From contig PUMQ01000015.1 of the NCBI GenBank assembly GCA_003551435.1, forward strand, positions 1 through 43,866: 43,866 bases of DNA. Reading direction: 5' to 3'. This document shows, piece by piece, positions 25,478-34,345 of this stretch (its first letter is position 1; every line of letters begins with the position of its first letter). Under the pieces are notes generated by a model, which saw nothing but the letters and a program-made list of their open reading frames with translations, did no database searches and had not been told where the DNA came from. Origin of the DNA: Candidatus Nealsoniibacteriota bacterium (GTDB taxonomy: Bacteria > Patescibacteriota > Minisyncoccia > Minisyncoccales > PWPS01). The translations under genes and the position numbers were made by a program.

Positions 25478-27601
25478 CTACTTGTTTTCGGTTTTCTCTT
25501 TTGCTCTTCTTATCGACAAACTTATCTTTCCGCTGTCCTCAACCTTAATTACTTTTACGGGCACTATCTCTCCGGGCTTTAGCTCGTCTTCCACGCTTTT
25601 TACTCTTCTGTCGGCAATTTCCGAAATATGGACCAGTCCTTCCTGCCCGGGAACGATTTCCACTACCGCTCCGAAGCCGAAAAGCTTTACCACCTTTCCT
25701 TGGAAAATTTCTCCTTCTTTTATCTCCCGAGTGATATTTTTAATCCAGCTGACCGCTTTTTCGATTGACTCGTCGTTTTCCGAAGTGATGGAGATAAGCC
25801 CTGAGTCGTCAATATCGATAGCCACGTTTGTCCCGTCTATTATTTCGTTTATTGTTTTCCCCCGGGGACCTATTACATCGCCTATTTTCTCCGGATCAAT
25901 CTTCAAAGTGACGATGCGCGGAGCAAACGGAGAGAGGCTCTCTCTTGGTTTTTCAATAACTTTTTTCATCTCTCCGAGTAGGTAGAGGCGGGTTTTTCTT
26001 GCTCTTTCCAAAGAGTCTTCAATCATTTTTTTGGTAAGTCCGTCTATTTTTACGTCCATTTGGATGACGGTGATTCCTTTTTCCGTTCCGGCCACTTTAA
26101 AATCCATATCTCCGTAATGGTCTTCCGTTCCTTGAATGTCGGTAAGGAGTTTGTATTTCCCGCTTTCTTTGTCGGTTACAAGACCGATGGAAATTCCCGC
26201 TACCGGTCTTTTGATGGGAATGCCGGCGTCCATGAAGGCGAGAGAGGCACTGCACACCGAGGCCATGGAAGTGGACCCGTTTGAAGAGACTATTTCAGAG
26301 ACACTGCGAATGGTGTAAGGGAAATCATCCGGGTCGGGAAGAAGGGGAAGAAGGCTGTTTTCTCCCAGCATACCGTGGCCTATCTCCCTTCTCCCGGGGC
26401 TTCTTATCGGTCTTACTTCCCCTACAGAGTAAGGGGGAAAGTTGTAGTGGTGCATGAACCGTTTTTTGTCGGAAACCTCCATTTCTTCCATTAGTTGCTG
26501 TTCTCCGGGCGCACCCAAAGTAATTACGGAAAGAGCTTTTGTTTGTCCGCGGGAAAAGAGAGCCGAGCCGTGAGTTCGGGGGAGAAGACCTACTGAACAA
26601 TTTATTTCTCTAACTTCATCTATTTTTCTCCCGTCTATCCGATCTTCTTTTTCCAAAATATTTCTCCTTATTTCTTCTTCTATTATCTTCTCTAGACAAG
26701 CGAAAGCGAAAGAAACTTTCTTTTCTTCCTCGTACTTTTCCTTTATGAAATCGGAAACTTTCTTTTTTAGCTCTTTTAACTTTTTTTCCCGGTTGTCTTT
26801 TAGAGAGAAGATGTTTTTCATCTCTTCTCTTGCTTCTTTTTCAACGGCTTTTTTTACTTCCCCATCTTCAAAAGGGTCGGGGAGCTTTACTTTTTCTTTT
26901 CCCTCCGCTTTTCTTATCTTTTCTTGAAATGCGCAAATTTCTTTTATCGGATTTTCGGCGAGCCCGATCGCCTTTGCTACCGCCTTTTCACTTTCTTCTT
27001 TGAAAGAACCCTCTATCATATTGACGGTAAACTCGTTTTCTTTAAAAAAACCGCTTACCACCATCTCCATTTTTCCGTTTTCTTTTTTTTGCTCGTAACT
27101 TGGATTGATTACGCAACCCCCTTCTTCTAGAAGGCCGATTTGAACCGCTCCGAGAGGGCCTTCCCAGGGGATGTCCGAAAGGTGGAGAGCAAGAGAGGAG
27201 GCTATCAATCCGGCTACCGAAGGATCGTTTTTTTCGTCCCATGAAAGACAGGTTACGATAACCTGGACCTCGTTTTTTAAGTCTTTTGTAAAGCGGGGGC
27301 GGATAGCCCGGTCTATCATTCGAGAGACGAGCGTTGCTCTATCGGACGGCCTTCCTTCCCTTCTGGTATAGCGCGGACCGCTTATCTTTCCTGCGGCGTA
27401 AAACTTTTCTTCGTAGTTTACGGAAAGAGGAAAAAAATCCTTACTTGACTCTTCTTCGGACATGGTAGCTACGGCAAAAACAACCGTATCTCCGCAGCGA
27501 ACCAATGCTTCTCCGTTGACCCTTTCGGCCAAACCGCTCAAAGTAACGGTCATCTCTTTTCCTTCAATATTTAAACTAAACTTTTTCGTTTTATTATTCA
27601 T
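25478..27601 (-). CDS. pnp: Polyribonucleotide nucleotidyltransferase
   Basis: Two RNase PH domains, KH (GDVIGPRGKTINEII) and S1 (GEIFQGKVVKLFGFGAVVEIVPGQEGLVHISE). Confidence 0.96.
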   Translation of the reverse strand: MNNKTKKFSLNIEGKEMTVTLSGLAERVNGEALVRCGDTVVFAVATMSEEESSKDFFPLSVNYEEKFYAAGKISGPRYTRREGRPSDRATLVSRMIDRAIRPRFTKDLKNEVQVIVTCLSWDEKNDPSVAGLIASSLALHLSDIPWEGPLGAVQIGLLEEGGCVINPSYEQKKENGKMEMVVSGFFKENEFTVNMIEGSFKEESEKAVAKAIGLAENPIKEICAFQEKIRKAEGKEKVKLPDPFEDGEVKKAVEKEAREEMKNIFSLKDNREKKLKELKKKVSDFIKEKYEEEKKVSFAFACLEKIIEEEIRRNILEKEDRIDGRKIDEVREINCSVGLLPRTHGSALFSRGQTKALSVITLGAPGEQQLMEEMEVSDKKRFMHHYNFPPYSVGEVRPIRSPGRREIGHGMLGENSLLPLLPDPDDFPYTIRSVSEIVSSNGSTSMASVCSASLAFMDAGIPIKRPVAGISIGLVTDKESGKYKLLTDIQGTEDHYGDMDFKVAGTEKGITVIQMDVKIDGLTKKMIEDSLERARKTRLYLLGEMKKVIEKPRESLSPFAPRIVTLKIDPEKIGDVIGPRGKTINEIIDGTNVAIDIDDSGLISITSENDESIEKAVSWIKNITREIKEGEIFQGKVVKLFGFGAVVEIVPGQEGLVHISEIADRRVKSVEDELKPGEIVPVKVIKVEDSGKISLSIRRAKEKTENK

Positions 27602-27603
27602 TT

Positions 27604-28158
27604 TTAAGTTTCTTCGTTATTTTTCTTTACAGCTTTTTTGCCTTTTTGAACTCTTGAGGGGGAAACGAGAAGAAATCTTCTGGTTTTTTCTTCCAGGTTT
27701 ACGAATTCGTCTGCCGCTTCTTTCAGCTTTAAAGATGCGGATCTTTCAAAGGCGATTACTTCTACTTTCTTTCCTCTGCTTTTTAAAAACTCTACCAGAG
27801 GAACGAAATCGCCGTCCCCGGTAACAAGAACCACAACATCCACTCCCGGAGCCATGCGAACGGCATCTATGGCTATTCCCACGTCCCAGTCGCCTTTCTT
27901 AAGGCCTCCATGAAACTCTTGCAGGTCTTTAACCCTTATCTCTATTCCCAAGTTGGTAAGCGCCTCGAAAAAGGATTTTTCTTCCCCGGTTTTTGTTTTT
28001 ATTACATAGGCGAAGGCGCGGATAAGAGTTCTTTTGCCTACGGCCGTTTCCACTACATTGCTAAAATTAACGCGTGCGTTGTACAAATTTTTTGCCGAGT
28101 GGTAAAGATTTTGTACGTCAAGAAAAATCGCTACGCGCTGTCCTTTATGCTTTATCAT
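27604..28158 (-). CDS. NYN-domain (LabA/DUF88-like) putative ribonuclease
   Basis: IFLDVQNLYHSAK, WDVGIAIDAVRM, VVLVTGDGDFVPLVEFLKSRGKKVEVIAF. Confidence 0.88.
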   Translation of the reverse strand: MIKHKGQRVAIFLDVQNLYHSAKNLYNARVNFSNVVETAVGKRTLIRAFAYVIKTKTGEEKSFFEALTNLGIEIRVKDLQEFHGGLKKGDWDVGIAIDAVRMAPGVDVVVLVTGDGDFVPLVEFLKSRGKKVEVIAFERSASLKLKEAADEFVNLEEKTRRFLLVSPSRVQKGKKAVKKNNEET

Positions 28159-28418
28159 TTATTTTGTTTTTTAAGGCCTATTTTGGGAAGAAGCTCTTTA
28201 TACCTCTTTTCGTCTTTCCTTTTAAGGTAATTGAGAAGCTTTTTCCTTTTATTGACCATACCGAGAAGGCCTCGCTTGGAATGAAGGTCTTTCGGGCTTT
28301 TTTTCAGGTGGGCAAACAGTCTCTCTATCTGTTTGGAGAGCAGAACAACTTGCGCCTCCGCACTGCCGGTATTTTTTTCTTCTTTTAACGCTTCCTGTTT
28401 CTCTTCTTTTGTTAACAT
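28155..28418 (-). CDS. rpsO: 30S ribosomal protein S15
   Basis: NTGSAEAQVVLLSKQIERLFAHLKKSPKDLHSKRGLLGMVNKRKKLLNYLKR. Confidence 0.95.
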   Translation of the reverse strand: MLTKEEKQEALKEEKNTGSAEAQVVLLSKQIERLFAHLKKSPKDLHSKRGLLGMVNKRKKLLNYLKRKDEKRYKELLPKIGLKKQNK

Positions 28419-28426
28419 AATTTTCT

Positions 28427-28604
28427 GACTTATGACTTATGACCTATGACTTATGACCTATGACTTATGACTTATGACCTATGACTTATGACTTATGACC
28501 TATGACTTATGACCTATGACTTATGACCTATGACTTATGACCTATGACTTATGACTTCTTTATTACCGGTTATTGGTCATTTGTCATTGGTCAATAGTCA
28601 ATTT
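28427..28604 (-). repeat. Composite heptamer intergenic element, copy 3, with an 18-unit 7-bp array
   Basis: 28427-28552 is 18 tandem units of gacttat/gacctat; then cttctttattaccggttattggtcatttgtcattggtcaatagtca. Confidence 0.9.
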
Positions 28605-28605
28605 G

Positions 28606-28678
28606 TGCCCCGCGTAGGGTTCGAACCTACGACCTTATCCTTAAGAGGGATCTGCTCTTCCAGCTGAGCTAGCGGGGC
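28606..28678 (-). tRNA. tRNA-Lys(CUU)
   Basis: GCCCCGC...CTCTTAA loop...GTAGGTTCGAACCCTACGCGGGGCA cloverleaf. Confidence 0.93.
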
Positions 28679-28738
28679 TGTGTAAAAAGGCGGAGTTAGC
28701 CAGAGAGGATCCGGATTTTTTTCAGACTCTCTGGGAGC

Positions 28739-29125
28739 TTAACATATGATTATGTCCGGCCACTGTACGTCCACCACTCCGAGCGCTCCGAGAATCATGG
28801 AAACAAGGTAATGGGCGGTGTAGATAATAACAATTCCTACCACTACGCTTGTCAGTATTTTTTTTCCTTTGGCAATCTTATCCGCATCTCCCATAGCGGT
28901 GTAAAAAGTCACTCCTCCGAAAATAAAAAAGAGGGTGGCTACCGGTGGAACGAGGACAACAAGAATAAACCGTACCAGGTTGGCGATAAGTTGGAAAAGA
29001 TCGCAAAGCTCGCAAACGGGCTTTCCCGTTCCGGGTCCGCAAGGAACAAGCCCGCCTTGTTGCGCACCTGCCACAAGGGGAACTGCTAAAAAAAGAAAAA
29101 AAACAAAAGGAAATATCTTTCTCAT
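28739..29125 (-). CDS. TrbC/VirB2-like pilin-type protein
   Basis: Signal peptide, short mature protein with two TM helices (LVRFILVVLVPPVATLFFIFGGVTFY; ILTSVVVGIVIIYTAHYLVSMIL). Confidence 0.65.
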   Translation of the reverse strand: MRKIFPFVFFLFLAVPLVAGAQQGGLVPCGPGTGKPVCELCDLFQLIANLVRFILVVLVPPVATLFFIFGGVTFYTAMGDADKIAKGKKILTSVVVGIVIIYTAHYLVSMILGALGVVDVQWPDIIIC

Positions 29126-29171
29126 TGCTTGTTATTATAACTTTTTTTTAAAAAAATAAAAGGTGTGAAAG

Positions 29172-29243
29172 TGCCCCCCAGAGGATTTGAACCCCTAACC
29201 TCGGGTCCGAAGCCCGATGTGATATCCGTTTCACCAAGGGGGC
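29172..29243 (-). tRNA. tRNA-Arg(UCG)
   Basis: GCCCCCT...TCGGG-CTTCGGA-CCCGA...AGGGGTTCAAATCCTCTGGGGGGCA. Confidence 0.9.
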
Positions 29244-29383
29244 GTAGTTTCAGCAAGCAGGAGCCGGGCGGCCGTCGGTTGGATGGAAAAGACGGACGGA
29301 GTATATTGTACCATATTTTCCGCGAAAAAAAACCCGTCAATCTTCCGGAAAACATCTAAAGCGTATAAGGGATTGGAAAATAA

Positions 29384-29412
29384 TTGAAAAGAAGGGCGAG
29401 ATAAGGTACAAT
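29384..29412 (+). promoter_or_regulatory. Promoter of cca, very short predicted leader
   Basis: TTGAAA-17-TACAAT, 9 nt before ATG. Confidence 0.55.
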
Positions 29413-29421
29413 TAACACGCG

Positions 29422-30879
29422 ATGACGGTTCCAAAAGAGATAATCAAAATTATTAAAACCCTTGGAGAGAAGGGTTTTGAGGGATATGTGGTCGGAGGGT
29501 GTGTGAGAGATATGCTAAGAGGCAAAGAGCCGGAAGATTTTGATGTGGCAACAAACGCCAAGCCTGAAGAAGTTGGTAAAATATTTAAAAAAAGCTTTTC
29601 GGACAACAAGTTCGGAACAGTAACTGTTTTTACCGGCTCTAAAAAAGAAAACCTGAAGGAAGTGCAGATTACCACTTACCGGGTGGAGGAAAACTATAAA
29701 GACAAAAGGCATCCCGAGAGAGTGTTTTTTGTAAGGCAGATAGAAGAGGATTTAAAAAGAAGAGATTTTACCATTAATGCTATGGCTATCGGCCCGAAGG
29801 ACCGGGATTTTGAAATTATTGATCTTTTCGGCGGTCAAGACGACTTGAAAAACAGGATTATAAGGGCGGTAGGAAACCCGGAGGAAAGGTTTTCCGAAGA
29901 CGCCCTGCGTATGATGCGGGCAGTGAGACTTTCCTCTTCTCTTGAGTTTTCTATTGAAGAGAAGACAAAGGAAGCGATTAAAAAAAACGCCCCTCTTTTA
30001 AAGAAAATATCGGGTGAGAGAATAAGAGATGAGTTTGTAAAGACAATTATGACAAAAAAAGCGGCCGATGGAGTGGAGTCTTTGCGGGAACTCAATCTGC
30101 TAGAGCAGTTTCTTCCGGAGGTGGTAGAAGGACACAATGTTCCCCAAGCGAAACACCATATTTACGACTGCTATGAGCACGCGGTACGGTCTTTAAAGTA
30201 TGCGGCGGAAAAAGGATTTGACATGCAAGTGAGAATGGCGGCCTTTCTTCATGACGTGGGTAAGCCGAGAGTAAAAAAAGGAGAAGGGGAAGAAGCCACT
30301 TTCTATAATCACGAAGTGGTGGGAGCGAAAATGGTAAAAAATATTTTACGCCGGCTCAAGTTTAAAAAAGAAGAGGTGGAGAAAATAACTCTTCTTACCC
30401 GTTATCACCTCTTCTATTATAATGTAGGGGAAGTTTCGGAAAGTTCGGTAAGGAGGCTTTTAAGAAAAGTGGGAAGAGAAAATATAGAGGCACTTTTGCA
30501 AGTGAGAATGGCCGACAGAATAGGCTCCGGAGTACCCAAGGCGGAGCCCTACAGATTGCGGCACTTGCGGTATTTGATAGACAAAGTTTCTCTGGATCCG
30601 ATAAGCGTGAATATGCTAAAAATAGACGGAAACGAAGTAATGGAGATAATGGGGATCTCTCCCGGGCCGGCAGTGGGAGATGTGTTGCATATTTTGCTTT
30701 TGGAAGTTATAAACAACCCGCAACTTAACAAGAAAGAAATTTTACAAGAGAAAGTAAAGGAGATGGCAAGCTGGAAGAGCGAGGACATTCGTAAAGAGGC
30801 GAAAAAAGCGAAAAAAGAAATAGAAAAAACGGAAACCAAGCGTGACGAGATGACAAAAAAGAAGTACTGGGTAACCTAA
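29422..30879 (+). CDS. cca: CCA tRNA nucleotidyltransferase with HD domain
   Basis: GYVVGGCVRDMLRGKEPEDFDVATNA, RRDFTINAMA, AAFLHDVGKP. Confidence 0.9.
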   Translation: MTVPKEIIKIIKTLGEKGFEGYVVGGCVRDMLRGKEPEDFDVATNAKPEEVGKIFKKSFSDNKFGTVTVFTGSKKENLKEVQITTYRVEENYKDKRHPERVFFVRQIEEDLKRRDFTINAMAIGPKDRDFEIIDLFGGQDDLKNRIIRAVGNPEERFSEDALRMMRAVRLSSSLEFSIEEKTKEAIKKNAPLLKKISGERIRDEFVKTIMTKKAADGVESLRELNLLEQFLPEVVEGHNVPQAKHHIYDCYEHAVRSLKYAAEKGFDMQVRMAAFLHDVGKPRVKKGEGEEATFYNHEVVGAKMVKNILRRLKFKKEEVEKITLLTRYHLFYYNVGEVSESSVRRLLRKVGRENIEALLQVRMADRIGSGVPKAEPYRLRHLRYLIDKVSLDPISVNMLKIDGNEVMEIMGISPGPAVGDVLHILLLEVINNPQLNKKEILQEKVKEMASWKSEDIRKEAKKAKKEIEKTETKRDEMTKKKYWVT

Positions 30880-30880
30880 T

Positions 30881-30953
30881 CGGGCCGTGGTGTAATGGCT
30901 AACATGCGCGATTCGGGTTCGCGTGATTCCGGGTTCGAGTCCCGGCGGCCCGA
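30881..30953 (+). tRNA. tRNA-Pro(CGG)
   Basis: CGGGCCG...CGCGA-TTCGGGT-TCGCG...CCGGGTTCGAGTCCCGGCGGCCCGA. Confidence 0.88.
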
Positions 30954-30969
30954 CAAAAATTATAAAGAA

Positions 30970-31043
30970 GGGCCCATAGCTCAGTTGGCTAGAGCGCGCG
31001 CTTCGCATGCGCGAGGTCGCCGGTTCAAATCCGGCTGGGTCCA
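30970..31043 (+). tRNA. tRNA-Ala(CGC)
   Basis: GGGCCCA...CGCGC-TTCGCAT-GCGCG...TGGGTCCA with G3:U70. Confidence 0.92.
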
Positions 31044-31087
31044 CTCTCTACTCTCTTCCTTTTTCGAGAACGCATATGGGGAAGGAA

Positions 31088-31116
31088 TTGAGTAAAAAAC
31101 CCGGTTGTAGTATTAT
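31088..31116 (+). promoter_or_regulatory. Promoter of tyrS, leaderless configuration
   Basis: TTGAGT-17-TATTAT, then 6 nt, then ATG at 31123. Confidence 0.6.
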
Positions 31117-31122
31117 AAAAAC

Positions 31123-32298
31123 ATGAAAGAAGAAAGTAGAAAAATAAAAGAGATATTGGAAAGAGGGGTGGAAGAGGCGATAGATAAAAAAACCCTGGAA
31201 AAAAAGCTTAAAGGCGGGAAAAAGTTGCGCGTCAAGCTCGGCATTGACCCGACAAGTCCCAATATTCACCTGGGAAGGTCTATCCCCTTATTAAAACTGA
31301 GGGACTTTCAAGAGATGGGGCACCAAGTGGTGTTTATTATCGGTGATTTTACCGGGGTTATCGGAGACACTTCGGACAAAGAGAGCGAGAGGCCGATGCT
31401 CTCTGAAGAAAAAGTAAAGGAAAACCTTAAGGCCTACAAAGAGCAAGCCGGGAAAATAATTAATCTGGAGGAGTCGGAAATCCGTTACAACAGCGAGTGG
31501 CTCGGATCTCTTGATTATATGGAAATAAGCAAGCAGGCAAACATCTTTTCTCTCAACGAGTTTATCTCCCGGGAAAACATTAAAAAGAGGCTTAAAGAAG
31601 GGAAAAGAATTTCTTTAAGGGAAGTACTGTACCCTCTTATGCAAGGGTACGACTCGGTGATGATAAAAGCGGACGTGGAGGTGGGAGGTACCGACCAAAG
31701 ATTTAACCTTTTAACAGGAAGAGAAATGCAGAGGTTTTATGGGCAAGAACCCCAGGATATTATTACCAATCCTTTGATTGAAGGTACGGACGGGAAAAAG
31801 ATGAGCTCCAGCGCGGGAAATACGATCAATCTTTTTGACTCTCCAAGCGATATGTTCGGAAAAGTGATGTCTCTTGAAGATAATCTTATCACAAGATACT
31901 TTACGCTTCTGACAAGAGTAAGCACAGAGGAGATAGAGTCGTACGAAGAAGAGTTAGAGAAGGGGTCCAATCCCCGGGATATAAAAATAAAGCTTGCTCG
32001 TGAGATTGTAAAAATCTACCACTCAGGAAAAGAAGCTGAAAAAGCGGAAGAGTATTTTGTAAAAACTTTTTCCAAAAGAGAAACTCCCGAAGAGATGCCC
32101 GAGATCAAGCCATCCGACTACAATATAGTGGCGGTTCTTGTGCAGGGAAGGCTCGTTTCTTCAAACGCCGAGGCCAAAAGAGTTCTCAAACAGAAAGGGG
32201 TAAGAGTGGACGGAGAAGTTGTTGAAGATCCCGGCCACACGGTGAAAAAGAATTCTGTTATAAGAAAAGGAAAGATTAAATTTCTTAAAGTTCTTTAA
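31123..32298 (+). CDS. tyrS: Tyrosyl-tRNA synthetase
   Basis: LGIDPTSPNIHLGRSIPL, VGGTDQRFNLLTGR, DGKKMSSSAGN, C-terminal S4 domain. Confidence 0.95.
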   Translation: MKEESRKIKEILERGVEEAIDKKTLEKKLKGGKKLRVKLGIDPTSPNIHLGRSIPLLKLRDFQEMGHQVVFIIGDFTGVIGDTSDKESERPMLSEEKVKENLKAYKEQAGKIINLEESEIRYNSEWLGSLDYMEISKQANIFSLNEFISRENIKKRLKEGKRISLREVLYPLMQGYDSVMIKADVEVGGTDQRFNLLTGREMQRFYGQEPQDIITNPLIEGTDGKKMSSSAGNTINLFDSPSDMFGKVMSLEDNLITRYFTLLTRVSTEEIESYEEELEKGSNPRDIKIKLAREIVKIYHSGKEAEKAEEYFVKTFSKRETPEEMPEIKPSDYNIVAVLVQGRLVSSNAEAKRVLKQKGVRVDGEVVEDPGHTVKKNSVIRKGKIKFLKVL

Positions 32299-32329
32299 TT
32301 TGACTCCCACGCTTGGCATAAGTAAGAGT

Positions 32330-32357
32330 TTGACAAAATGCTGTATTTTGTTATCAT
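32330..32357 (+). promoter_or_regulatory. Promoter of nusA
   Basis: TTGACA-16-TATCAT. Confidence 0.6.
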
Positions 32358-32391
32358 TTCCTTGGAACAAAGAGAAGATAGGTTGTTGACG

Positions 32392-32424
32392 TGTCCGTAA
32401 AGAAAACGGACATTAATTTTTATT
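32392..32424 (+). promoter_or_regulatory. Leader hairpin with U-rich tail in the nusA 5' region
   Basis: TGTCCGT-AAAGAAA-ACGGACA followed by TTAATTTTTATT. Confidence 0.55.
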
Positions 32425-32454
32425 AAAAGCGGAAAAATTGTAAATGCAAAGAGT

Positions 32455-33651
32455 ATGGATATAAGAGAATTTACCTCGGCAATCTCTCAAATTGCAACAG
32501 AAAAAGAAATACCACAGGAAAAGGTGGTGGAGATTATCGAGCAGGCGGTGGCTACCGCTTACAAAAAAGAATACAGAGAAAAAGGGGAAGTTGTAAAAGC
32601 GAAAGTTGATCCTAAAACCGGAGAAGCTGAGTTTTGGCTGGTAAAAACAGTAGTAGATGAGACAACGGCCATTTTCCAGGAGGATGAGGAGGGGGACGAA
32701 GAGTTTACGGAGAGAAATGAAGAAGAGGAAGAGGGAAAGGTAAGATACAACCCCAAAAAACATATCACTCTCAAAGAGGCAAAAAAGATAAAAAAAGACG
32801 CTAAGTTAGGAGACGAGATAGAAACTCTTCTTGAAAAGAAGCAAGATTTCGGAAGAATAGCCGCTCAGACTGCAAAGCAGGTCATTCTTCAAAAAATAAA
32901 GGAAACTGAGAGAAATCTTGTTTTCAGCGAGTACAAAGACAAGGAAAACGAGGTGATCTCCGGAATTGTCCAGCGAGTGGAGGGGAAAAATGTCCTTATG
33001 GATATCGGAAAAATTCTCGGGATAATGCACAAGGAGGAACAGATTCCGGGAGAGATCTACCGCCCCGGACAAAGATACAAGGCTTACGTTTTGAGTGTGG
33101 AAGACAGTCCGAAAGGGCCGGCGGTGATGCTTTCTCGCGCTTTTCCGAAATTCGTTTCCAAGCTTTTTGAGTTGGAAGTGCCGGAGATTTCCGCCGGTAC
33201 GGTAGAGATAAAATCCATTGCCAGAGAGCCCGGTTCGAGGACCAAAATTGCCGTTCACTCTAAGGAAGAGGGAATAGATCCGGTGGGAACTGCCGTAGGA
33301 CAGCGAGGAACCAGGGTGGGAGCTATTATTTCGGAACTTGGAGGAGAGAAGATAGATATTGTAGAGTATCCGGAAAAACCTGAGGATTTTATAAAAAACG
33401 CTCTTGCTCCAGCAAAAGTTTCCGAGGTGGATATTAAGGAAAACAGAGCGGTAGTCACTGTTCCCGAAGACCAGCTTTCTCTTGCCATCGGAAGAGAAGG
33501 ACAGAACGTCCGTCTGGCGGCCAAGCTTACCGGATGGAGAATTGACGTTAAGGCCATCGGGAAAGATAAAATTGAAGAAACGGCGGAAGCCGAAGAAATT
33601 GACGAAAAGAATGAAGACGTGGAAGAAGAGCAAATTAAAAACGACCAATAA
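32455..33651 (+). CDS. nusA: Transcription termination/antitermination factor NusA
   Basis: NusA N-terminal, S1 and two KH domains (DPVGTAVGQRGTRVGAII; LAIGREGQNVRLAAKLTGWRIDV). Confidence 0.94.
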   Translation: MDIREFTSAISQIATEKEIPQEKVVEIIEQAVATAYKKEYREKGEVVKAKVDPKTGEAEFWLVKTVVDETTAIFQEDEEGDEEFTERNEEEEEGKVRYNPKKHITLKEAKKIKKDAKLGDEIETLLEKKQDFGRIAAQTAKQVILQKIKETERNLVFSEYKDKENEVISGIVQRVEGKNVLMDIGKILGIMHKEEQIPGEIYRPGQRYKAYVLSVEDSPKGPAVMLSRAFPKFVSKLFELEVPEISAGTVEIKSIAREPGSRTKIAVHSKEEGIDPVGTAVGQRGTRVGAIISELGGEKIDIVEYPEKPEDFIKNALAPAKVSEVDIKENRAVVTVPEDQLSLAIGREGQNVRLAAKLTGWRIDVKAIGKDKIEETAEAEEIDEKNEDVEEEQIKNDQ

Positions 33652-33720
33652 CAAATAACCAATGGCTAATGACCGGCAATAAAGAGAGTCATGGGTCATA
33701 AGTCATAGGTCATAAGTCAT
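33643..33720 (+). repeat. Composite heptamer intergenic element, copy 4
   Basis: GACCAATAACAAATAACCAATGGCTAATGACCGGCAATAAAGAGAGTCATGGGTCATAAGTCATAGGTCATAAGTCAT. Confidence 0.8.
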
Positions 33721-34311
33721 ATGAACCTCATACCAACAGTAGTCGAAAAAACGCAATACGGGGAGAGGGCGTACGATATATACTCCCGGTTGCTCAAGGA
33801 AAGAATTATTTTCTTGGGGACTCCCGTCAACGATGCCGTAGCAAATGCAATTATTGCCCAGATGCTCTTTTTGGCCAGCCAGAGCGCTCAGAAGGACATC
33901 AGGATTTATATAAACAGCCCGGGAGGATCGGTTACCGCCGGAATGGCTATTTACGATACCATGCAATATGTAAAGTGTGATGTTTCCACTGTGTGTGTGG
34001 GAATGGCCGGCTCTATGGCGGCAGTTCTTCTTGCCTCGGGAACTTCCGGAAAAAGATTTGCCCTTCCCAATTCGGAAATACTCCTTCATCAGGTAATGGG
34101 AGGAGCTCAAGGAGAAGCGTCACAAATAGAGATTACCGCTCGGCAGATACTCAAAATTAAAGAGAGGCTAAACAAAATTATTGCCTCTCATACCAAGCAA
34201 CCTTTGAAGAAAATTCAGAAAGACACCGACAGAGATTTTTATCTTTCCGCGGATGATGCGAAGAAATACGGAATTATTGACGAGGTTATCAAGGAAAAAA
34301 AGAAAATTTAA
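33721..34311 (+). CDS. clpP: ATP-dependent Clp protease proteolytic subunit
   Basis: [43 protein letters not shown]. Confidence 0.95.
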   Translation: MNLIPTVVEKTQYGERAYDIYSRLLKERIIFLGTPVNDAVANAIIAQMLFLASQSAQKDIRIYINSPGGSVTAGMAIYDTMQYVKCDVSTVCVGMAGSMAAVLLASGTSGKRFALPNSEILLHQVMGGAQGEASQIEITARQILKIKERLNKIIASHTKQPLKKIQKDTDRDFYLSADDAKKYGIIDEVIKEKKKI

Positions 34312-34316
34312 GGATT

Positions 34317-34345
34317 TTGACAAAATATTTGTTTTTTGATAATAT
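34317..34345 (+). promoter_or_regulatory. Promoter of rny
   Basis: TTGACA-17-TAATAT. Confidence 0.65.

Noticed and set aside
28427-28552. Possible CRISPR array
   Set aside because: Units are 7 bp in direct tandem with no unique spacers and no cas genes in the window.
28695-28735. Inverted repeat ccagagag...ctctctgg between the pilin-like gene and tRNA-Lys
   Set aside because: 8-bp arms with a long 19-nt loop and no clear T-run after the stem; too weak to call a terminator with confidence.
29122-29359. Short ORFs across tRNA-Arg (e.g. MKVPPRGFEPLTSGPKPD...)
   Set aside because: They translate tRNA sequence; a common false annotation pattern.
30742-31095. Short ORFs across tRNA-Pro and tRNA-Ala
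   Set aside because: Same reason; they span structured tRNA genes.
32806-33699. 297-aa minus-strand ORF
   Set aside because: Antisense to nusA.
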